From Pollutimonas subterranea (lineage in GTDB: Bacteria > Pseudomonadota > Gammaproteobacteria > Burkholderiales > Burkholderiaceae_B), in assembly GCF_002849655.1 (NCBI RefSeq), contig NZ_PDNW01000001.1:248001-312000 (forward strand): a stretch of 64,000 nt of DNA, written 5' to 3'. The translations under genes were made by a program, and so were the position numbers. This document shows positions 59,118 to 64,000 of the stretch, piece by piece (positions within the stretch are counted from its first letter, which is position 1; each line of letters starts with the position of its first letter). The notes below the pieces were generated by a model. The model was not told the origin of the DNA and made no database searches. It was given only the letters and a program-made list of their open reading frames with translations.

Positions 59118-60077
59118 ATGTCCAGATTCAAGATTCCTCCTGTCGCTTCATCAGAGATCACCCCGGAAGCTGTCTGGCTTTCCCGTCGCCAATGGCTGCG
59201 CCAAGCTGGCGCCGGGGCCTTGGCCCTCGGGGCGGGCGGCTTGTTGCCGGCTGCCGCCGCGGGCCCGGCACGCGCCCCTTTGCCGGCCACGCCCAACCCG
59301 GAATACTGGCTAAGCAGCAGGCAGACGTCCGAGAAAGACATCACGTCCTACAATAATTTTTATGAATTCGGCACCGGCAAGACCGATCCTATGCGCCACG
59401 CAGGCGCTATGCAGACGCGGCCATGGACCGTCGCCATCGAAGGCGAAGTGGCAAAGCCGCGCACTTTTGATATCGACGACCTGCTCAAGCTGGCCAGCCT
59501 GGAAGAACGGATATACCGCCTGCGGTGCGTGGAAGCGTGGTCCATGGTCATACCCTGGAGCGGCTACTCCCTGGCCACCCTGTTGAAACAGGTCGAGCCC
59601 ACCAGCAAGGCAAAATATGTCGAGTTCGTCACAGCGGTCCAGCCCGAAGCCATGCCCGGCCTTAACGACCGCATTATCGACTGGCCTTATGTCGAAGGAT
59701 TGCGCATCGATGAAGCCATGCACCCGCTGACGATGCTGGTGTTTGGTGTTTACGGCAAGATGCTGCCAAATCAGAATGGGGCGCCCGTGCGTATGGCTAT
59801 TCCATGGAAGTATGGTTTCAAGTCCGGCAAGTCCATCGTAAAGATACGCTTGCGCGAGACGATGCCGGTTACCAGCTGGGTGGGGATAGCGCCAAACGAA
59901 TATGGGTTCTATGCCAATGTGAATCCTGCCGTGCCGCACCCTCGCTGGAGCCAGGCGACGGAGCGCCGGATCGGTGACGGCTTCTTTGCACCGCGCGTCG
60001 ATACGCTAATGTACAACGGCTATGCCGACCAGGTGGCGTCGCTCTATGCCGGTATGGACCTGGCGAAAAACTATTGA
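59118..60077 (+). CDS. msrP: Protein-methionine-sulfoxide reductase catalytic subunit MsrP
   Basis: Periplasmic molybdopterin enzyme that repairs oxidised methionine in envelope proteins using electrons from the quinone pool through MsrQ. The protein has 319 residues. Twin-arginine signal [16 protein letters not shown] at 22-37, YNNFYEFG motif, and the molybdenum-ligand cysteine C137 in LRCVEAW. The stop TGA overlaps the msrQ TTG start. The 136-base gap before it holds a short ccggg/cccgg hairpin near 59012-59027. Confidence 0.96.
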   Translation: MSRFKIPPVASSEITPEAVWLSRRQWLRQAGAGALALGAGGLLPAAAAGPARAPLPATPNPEYWLSSRQTSEKDITSYNNFYEFGTGKTDPMRHAGAMQTRPWTVAIEGEVAKPRTFDIDDLLKLASLEERIYRLRCVEAWSMVIPWSGYSLATLLKQVEPTSKAKYVEFVTAVQPEAMPGLNDRIIDWPYVEGLRIDEAMHPLTMLVFGVYGKMLPNQNGAPVRMAIPWKYGFKSGKSIVKIRLRETMPVTSWVGIAPNEYGFYANVNPAVPHPRWSQATERRIGDGFFAPRVDTLMYNGYADQVASLYAGMDLAKNY

Positions 60078-60730
60078 ACCCGATTGGCATGTCTACGTCG
60101 GGCGCAATGCCGGCCAAATGGTCCGCCAAGCAAGTCGGACGCATCAAGCCTCTGGTTTTTCTCATTGCGCTTTATCCGGTCTTGCGCTGGGTGTGGCTGG
60201 GGTTCAGCGGCGGGCTTGGCGCCAATCCGCCTGAATTCCTGATTCGCTCATCCGGCATCTGGGCGCTCGTGGCATTGTGCCTCACCCTGGCAATCACACC
60301 CTTGCGTCGTCTGATTCAGCAGCCGGCCGTGGTGCGCCTGCGACGCATGCTGGGCTTGTTTGCTTTCTTTTATACAGTCCTGCATTTGCTGGGCTGGGCC
60401 TTGTGGGAACGTGGCTGGTCGTTGGCGTCGATGTGGGACGACGTGGTGCAGCGCACCTTCATCACGGTGGGCATGGTCGCCTTTGTACCCATGGTGGCCC
60501 TTGCAGTAACGTCCACCCAGGGGTGGATGCGGCGTCTTGGGCGCTACTGGCAAACCCTGCATCGCAGCGTGTATGTCATTGCCGGATTATCGGTATGGCA
60601 TTTCTGGCTGGTCAGGGCGGGCAAGAACGACTTCTTTGAACCCTATGCCTATGGAGTCGTTCTTGTGGTGCTGCTGCTGTTCAGGCTGGTTTATGTCGTC
60701 AGGCAACGTGGCGCCCATGGGCGCCAATAG
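60074..60730 (+). CDS. msrQ: Protein-methionine-sulfoxide reductase heme-binding subunit MsrQ
   Basis: Inner-membrane b-type cytochrome that feeds MsrP. The protein has 218 residues, about six helices. Heme-ligand region [24 protein letters not shown], and [27 protein letters not shown] with further histidines. Start either TTG at 60074 (overlapping the msrP stop) or ATG at 60089 ([11 protein letters not shown]); the hydrophobic core begins well after both. Confidence 0.95.
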   Translation: MNPIGMSTSGAMPAKWSAKQVGRIKPLVFLIALYPVLRWVWLGFSGGLGANPPEFLIRSSGIWALVALCLTLAITPLRRLIQQPAVVRLRRMLGLFAFFYTVLHLLGWALWERGWSLASMWDDVVQRTFITVGMVAFVPMVALAVTSTQGWMRRLGRYWQTLHRSVYVIAGLSVWHFWLVRAGKNDFFEPYAYGVVLVVLLLFRLVYVVRQRGAHGRQ

Positions 60731-60748
60731 CGGCTGAATGCGCCTGCT

Positions 60749-61531
60749 TCAGGGCAGGGCTTTGAGTATTGCCAGAGTCTCGGCGTCGGGAACGCCATCG
60801 TGAAGGCTGGGACGGTAATGCATCTGGAACGCAGCAATGACATTCTTCGTGGCTTTGCCCTGCTCTCCATTGCGTGGAATTATATAACCGGCGCGCTGCA
60901 GCTCGGCCTGCACCCAATTCATATCGGGTAAGCCGGAACGCAGGAACTCCTGCTCATAGGCTCTTGCCTTGTTTTCGTCATACCAGCGTCCCAGGCCTTG
61001 TTGGGCCAGTTGCTTCCATGGAAACAGCGGGCCCGGGTCAATCTTGCGCTGGGGAGCGATATCGCTATGCCCCACGATATTGAACGGCTTGATCTGGTGG
61101 CGCGCAACGATATCTTTCAGCAATGCACTGACGACGGCGATCTGTGCTGCGGTATAGGGTTCCCAAGTCCCATCATCTTTTCGGCCATGATTGACAATTT
61201 CGATGCCGATAGACCCGGAATTCATATCGGTACGGCCGAACCACTCGCTGTTGCCCGCATGCCAGGCGCGACGGCTCTCGTCCACCAGTTGGTATACAAG
61301 CGGCTCGGGAGCGCTGGTGACGAGATAGTGGCTGCTGACATTTTGCTGCGATAGGATCTTCAGCGATGCCTCATTGCCCGTAGCGGTGTAATGCAGCACG
61401 ATGAATTCCACCCGGCTGTTCTGGCTCTTGGCCTGGATGCTGCGGTCTATCGTAAATTCGCCAGGCTGGCGGGTGGCGCAGGCAGTCAGCAGGAGCAGCG
61501 CCACGGCGCTGATAAGATGCTTCAATCGCAT
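60749..61531 (-). CDS. N-acetylmuramoyl-L-alanine amidase, AmiD-like lipoprotein
   Basis: Peptidoglycan amidase, 260 residues. A lipoprotein signal MRLKHLISAVALLLLTAC with lipid-modified C18 places it in the envelope. The amidase_2 domain has zinc ligands in VLHYTATGNE, NHGRKDDGTWEPY and VGHSDIAPQRKIDPGPLFPW; a C-terminal peptidoglycan-binding helix bundle (from about 205, NVIAAFQMHYRP) follows. Same plan as E. coli AmiD rather than cytosolic AmpD. Start at 61531 or 61537 (two more residues). The end of the methylase gene abuts or overlaps its start region. Confidence 0.9.
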   Translation of the reverse strand: MRLKHLISAVALLLLTACATRQPGEFTIDRSIQAKSQNSRVEFIVLHYTATGNEASLKILSQQNVSSHYLVTSAPEPLVYQLVDESRRAWHAGNSEWFGRTDMNSGSIGIEIVNHGRKDDGTWEPYTAAQIAVVSALLKDIVARHQIKPFNIVGHSDIAPQRKIDPGPLFPWKQLAQQGLGRWYDENKARAYEQEFLRSGLPDMNWVQAELQRAGYIIPRNGEQGKATKNVIAAFQMHYRPSLHDGVPDAETLAILKALP

Positions 61532-61539
61532 GGTCATCG

Positions 61540-62253
61540 TCAAGCCAGAAACAGGAACAGCGTCGGCATCCTTGCCAAGTCCGGCGCGGGCAGTTTTTTC
61601 CATTCAGAGGCCGTGTGAGTCCGCACCAGTTCGTCGGCGGTGGTCAGCGAACGTGCGATGCACAGGCGGGTACTGCCCTTGAGCGCCTGTTTCAGCGTCT
61701 CGAACATGGCCTCATTCCGATAGGGGGTTTCGATGAGCATCTGGGTTTGCTGGAGCTTTTGCGATTCGGTTTCCCACGTTTTCAATTGTTTGGCCCGTGC
61801 GGCAGGTTCGACGGGCGCATAGCCATGAAAGGCAAAGCGCTGCCCGTCGAGGCCACTGGCCATTAGGCCGAGCAGGATTGATGAAGGACCCACCCAGGGC
61901 ATGACGCGTATGCCCATTGTGTGGGCGACCGCTACCACCTTGGCGCCGGGGTCTGCGACGGCAGGACAGCCTGCCTCTGAAACCAGACCGATTTCTCCGC
62001 CTTCGAGCAAGGGTTGCAACCAGAGCCGCATCTGTTGTGCATCGACTTTACTATCCAGTGTATGGATGACAATGTCTTGCAGCGGCCCTTGCGTACCGAT
62101 CAGCTTCAGGAAGGCGCGCGCTGTCTTGGCATTTTCCGCGATATACGTGGTAAGGCGCGACGCCAGTTCTTGTACGGCTTGGGGCAGCCAGATCGCGGGT
62201 GCTGCGACCCCCATGCCGACGGGGATCAAATGTAGGGTTCCGGCTGATTTCAC
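61540..62253 (-). CDS. RsmI-like tetrapyrrole-methylase-fold SAM methyltransferase, divergent
   Basis: Predicted SAM-dependent methyltransferase of 237 residues with the fold of RsmI (16S rRNA C1402 ribose methylase). The first motif is LHLIPVGMGVAAPAIWLP where RsmI has an ATPIGNLGD-type loop; the GEIGLVSEAGCPAVADPG loop, GPSSILLGLMASGL and IETPYRNEAMFETL are kept. It is shorter than RsmI and lacks its C-terminal helical domain. Substrate unknown; it probably forms a small operon with the upstream Maf gene, 12 bases away. Confidence 0.85.
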   Translation of the reverse strand: MKSAGTLHLIPVGMGVAAPAIWLPQAVQELASRLTTYIAENAKTARAFLKLIGTQGPLQDIVIHTLDSKVDAQQMRLWLQPLLEGGEIGLVSEAGCPAVADPGAKVVAVAHTMGIRVMPWVGPSSILLGLMASGLDGQRFAFHGYAPVEPAARAKQLKTWETESQKLQQTQMLIETPYRNEAMFETLKQALKGSTRLCIARSLTTADELVRTHTASEWKKLPAPDLARMPTLFLFLA

Positions 62254-62265
62254 TGCTTCTCCATT

Positions 62266-62877
62266 TCAAGATTGTCCAGGGACAAAAGGGTGGTGCTGGG
62301 TGGGGTGCGTCAAGGGGTTGATCCCGAACGAGCGTAACATCCGGCACAAGGCAATCAGGGGCAGCCCGATAATGGCGGTCGGGTCGTCGGACTGCATGCT
62401 TTCCATCAACGCAATACCCAGGCTTTCAGCCTTGGCGCTGCCTGCAGTATCAAAGGGCTGCTCACGGTGCAGGTAGGAGACGATCTCGTCCGTGCTGAGG
62501 CGGCGAAACCGGCATAGCGTCACGATATCGGCGACCTCGTGACGTTGCCCGTCGCTGACGCACAAAGCGCTATGGAATTCTACCGTCTGGCCGCTGAGTT
62601 GCTCAAGCTGGCTCAAAGCCCGGTCGAAATTGCCGGGCTTGCCTATGGGGGAACCGTCCATGGTGGCGACCTGGTCCGATCCGATTATCAGCGCGCCGGG
62701 ATAAGCTGGAGCGACTGCAAGCGCCTTGGCCAGCGAAAGCCGTAATGCCAGTGCGGTAGGTGTTTCGTCTGCCCGAGGTGTTTCATCGACGTCGGGCGAC
62801 ACGGCATTGAAGGGGATGCCCAGTCGCTCCAGCATTTCCCGCCGGTATCGTGAGCTTGACGCGAGTATGAGCTGCAT
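62266..62877 (-). CDS. yceF: Maf/YceF family nucleoside triphosphate pyrophosphatase
   Basis: Removes modified nucleotides; the YceF subgroup acts on 7-methyl-GTP. The protein has 203 residues. Family start MQLILASSSRYRREMLERLGI, DVDE with the conserved acidic cluster, GSDQVATMDG, GKPGNF and PFDTAGSAKAESLG (YceF-type). Located next to yceD-rpmF-plsX on the opposite strand, the same neighbourhood as in E. coli. Confidence 0.93.
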   Translation of the reverse strand: MQLILASSSRYRREMLERLGIPFNAVSPDVDETPRADETPTALALRLSLAKALAVAPAYPGALIIGSDQVATMDGSPIGKPGNFDRALSQLEQLSGQTVEFHSALCVSDGQRHEVADIVTLCRFRRLSTDEIVSYLHREQPFDTAGSAKAESLGIALMESMQSDDPTAIIGLPLIALCRMLRSFGINPLTHPTQHHPFVPGQS

Positions 62878-62900
62878 AGTGTTGTATTTGCTTTCCAGGT

Positions 62901-62930
62901 TTGACTACGAGTGGCCGAACGCGCTATTAT
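62901..62930 (+). promoter_or_regulatory. Sigma-70 promoter of yceD-rpmF-plsX
   Basis: TTGACT (62901-62906) and TATTAT (62925-62930) are separated by 18 bases, each one mismatch from consensus. Transcription would begin about 62937, giving a leader of about 120 bases before yceD. Confidence 0.65.
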
Positions 62931-63056
62931 CTAATGTTTTCCTTGTGCGCGATACGCGTTTTCGCCAGGTTTGTTGGAAATCAAGGCGGCAGATAGCCAG
63001 GTCGGCTAAAATGGCCGGCTGAATTAATCATTGAAATCTCGGGATGGGAACTTCAC

Positions 63057-63575
63057 GTGGATATACAGTATGTTGACACGTACGAGCTTACCCGTGCGGG
63101 CCAAGAAATACGCGGCCAGGCACCAATCGATCAATTCGAACGTCTGATAGAAGACTTGCCCGAACAGGCCGACACTACGGTGTCCTGGTCTATAAAGGGC
63201 GAAATGGATGCCTTCGGTCAGCGTTTTTTGCACGTACATGTAATAGCGGCTCCTTTGCTGGAATGCCAGCGTTGCATGAAGCCGCTCGAATGGGCGGTGG
63301 ATAGCCAAAACCGTTTGCAGGTGGTGAATTCCGAAGCCGCCCTTGATGTCGACGACGGCACCGATGTCGATCCCGATGACGCCATCGAGCGTATTCTGGG
63401 GTCGCAGCGTCTCGATGTTCTGGCGCTGGTTGAAGATGAAATCATCCTCAGCCTGCCGTACGTGCCCAAGCACGATGTTTGTTCGTTGCTGTCGGAGTCT
63501 CTTGCAGAAGAGCCCGATGCCGACGAGGTTCGACCTTCGCCGTTCGCGGTGCTGGATCAACTAAAGAAAAATTGA
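63057..63575 (+). CDS. yceD: YceD/DUF177 family protein
   Basis: Protein of 172 residues of the family that sits before rpmF in most proteobacteria; it has been linked to 23S rRNA accumulation. The conserved CxxC is in LLECQRCMKPLEW, followed by an acidic middle part and DEIILSLPYVPKHDVC. It starts with GTG at 63057. Forms an operon with rpmF and plsX. Confidence 0.93.
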   Translation: MDIQYVDTYELTRAGQEIRGQAPIDQFERLIEDLPEQADTTVSWSIKGEMDAFGQRFLHVHVIAAPLLECQRCMKPLEWAVDSQNRLQVVNSEAALDVDDGTDVDPDDAIERILGSQRLDVLALVEDEIILSLPYVPKHDVCSLLSESLAEEPDADEVRPSPFAVLDQLKKN

Positions 63576-63637
63576 GTTCACCGAATTAACCTACGGGGAT
63601 CATCGCGTACAATAGCGACCCGTTTACAGGAGTCATC

Positions 63638-63820
63638 ATGGCCGTTCAGCAAAACAAAAAAAGCCCGTCTAAACGCGGTATGCATCGTTCGCACGATTTC
63701 CTCGTGGCGCCTTCGACGGCAGTGGAACCCACTACCGGCGAACTGCATCTGCGCCACCACATCAGCCCCAACGGTATCTACCGCGGCCGTAAAGTACTCA
63801 AATCGAAAAACGACGAATAA
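63638..63820 (+). CDS. rpmF: 50S ribosomal protein L32
   Basis: Small large-subunit protein, 60 residues, without zinc cysteines, as usual in proteobacteria. [20 protein letters not shown] at the start and [17 protein letters not shown] near the end are family hallmarks. AGGAG lies ahead of the ATG. Between yceD and plsX, the standard order that ties ribosome and lipid synthesis genes together. Confidence 0.98.
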   Translation: MAVQQNKKSPSKRGMHRSHDFLVAPSTAVEPTTGELHLRHHISPNGIYRGRKVLKSKNDE

Positions 63821-63858
63821 ATCATTTGTTGGCGATCTTTCACTAGGTTGCTTACTTG

Positions 63859-64000
63859 ATGTCGAAACCTGAGATTCGAATCGCCATCGACTGCATGGGC
63901 GGTGATGTCGGCTTGCCGGCTACTATCCCTGCGGCCTGTCAATTTGCGAAGCAACACCCCGATACGCGACTGCTGCTCGCGGGTGACGCGGTGGCCATCG
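63859..64000 (+). CDS. plsX: Phosphate acyltransferase PlsX (C-terminus outside window)
   Basis: Makes acyl-phosphate from acyl-ACP for phospholipid synthesis. Only the first 47 codons are inside the window: the start [20 protein letters not shown] is the family signature (IALDAMGGDxGP). ATG at 63859. The gene follows rpmF by 38 bases and is cut by the window edge. Confidence 0.95.
   Translation, partial: MSKPEIRIAIDCMGGDVGLPATIPAACQFAKQHPDTRLLLAGDAVAI

Overview
The window looks like a chromosomal, housekeeping-rich segment of a betaproteobacterium, most likely order Burkholderiales, family Alcaligenaceae (Bordetella / Pusillimonas / Achromobacter neighbourhood). This rests on protein character and gene order read by eye: a DUF2818 gene behind nuoN, an EnvZ/OmpR-type pair resembling Bordetella RisS/RisA, an intracellular PHB depolymerase, an nth gene beside a lone rsxB, several branched-chain amino acid (HAAT) ABC transporters, and high-GC codon use throughout. 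No database search was possible. I see no tRNA, rRNA, CRISPR array, intact insertion sequence or prophage.

Layout. 1-7090: the distal part of the complex I operon, nuoI (5' cut) to nuoN, then a long-form DUF2818 membrane protein. 7092-14111: an MscS-type channel (-), serB (+) and mfd (-). 14129-15436: ispD-ispF of the MEP isoprenoid pathway. 15531-18835 (-): peroxide defence ahpC-ahpD and the risA-risS two-component system. 19093-21212 (+): a TsaB-RimI fusion translationally coupled to a family-4 type uracil-DNA glycosylase. 21209-22516 (-): lysophospholipid transporter LplT. 22768-29450 (+): smc-zipA-ligA (chromosome condensation, division, DNA ligation). 29559-31585 (-): msrB-yciB-bolA followed by a parvulin-type PPIase.

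31896-42449 holds two HAAT transporters transcribed towards each other. The plus-strand set is a binding protein, LivH, a fused LivM-LivG and LivF. The minus-strand set is livG-livF, a binding protein, livH and livM. They meet at an 840-bp gene-free stretch (36914-37752) with an abrupt GC change, a strong hairpin and a 163-nt element closed by a roughly 29-bp inverted repeat. This is the least explained DNA in the window.

42553-45751 (-): nth-rsxB, phaZ with a clear terminator, and ferredoxin fdxA. 45910-50505: pncB, a RidA-family protein, a flavodoxin-like protein (-) and relA. 50613-53660 (+): trpB-trpA-accD, ended by a bidirectional terminator shared with rne (-, 53769-56849). The 486-bp gap between divergent rne and rluC contains a strong plus-strand intrinsic terminator that no annotated gene accounts for, so a small RNA or an rluC attenuator is suspected. 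57336-60730 (+): rluC, a HAD phosphatase, and the msrPQ periplasmic methionine sulfoxide repair system. 60749-62877 (-): a Maf/YceF pyrophosphatase, a divergent RsmI-like methylase and an AmiD-like lipoprotein amidase. 62901-64000 (+): a good sigma-70 promoter followed by yceD-rpmF-plsX (plsX cut by the window edge).

No obviously new multi-gene system is present. The best leads are the 37.3-37.6 kb structured element, the orphan terminator before rluC, the TsaB-RimI and LivM-LivG fusions, and the unusual translation-start context of pncB.
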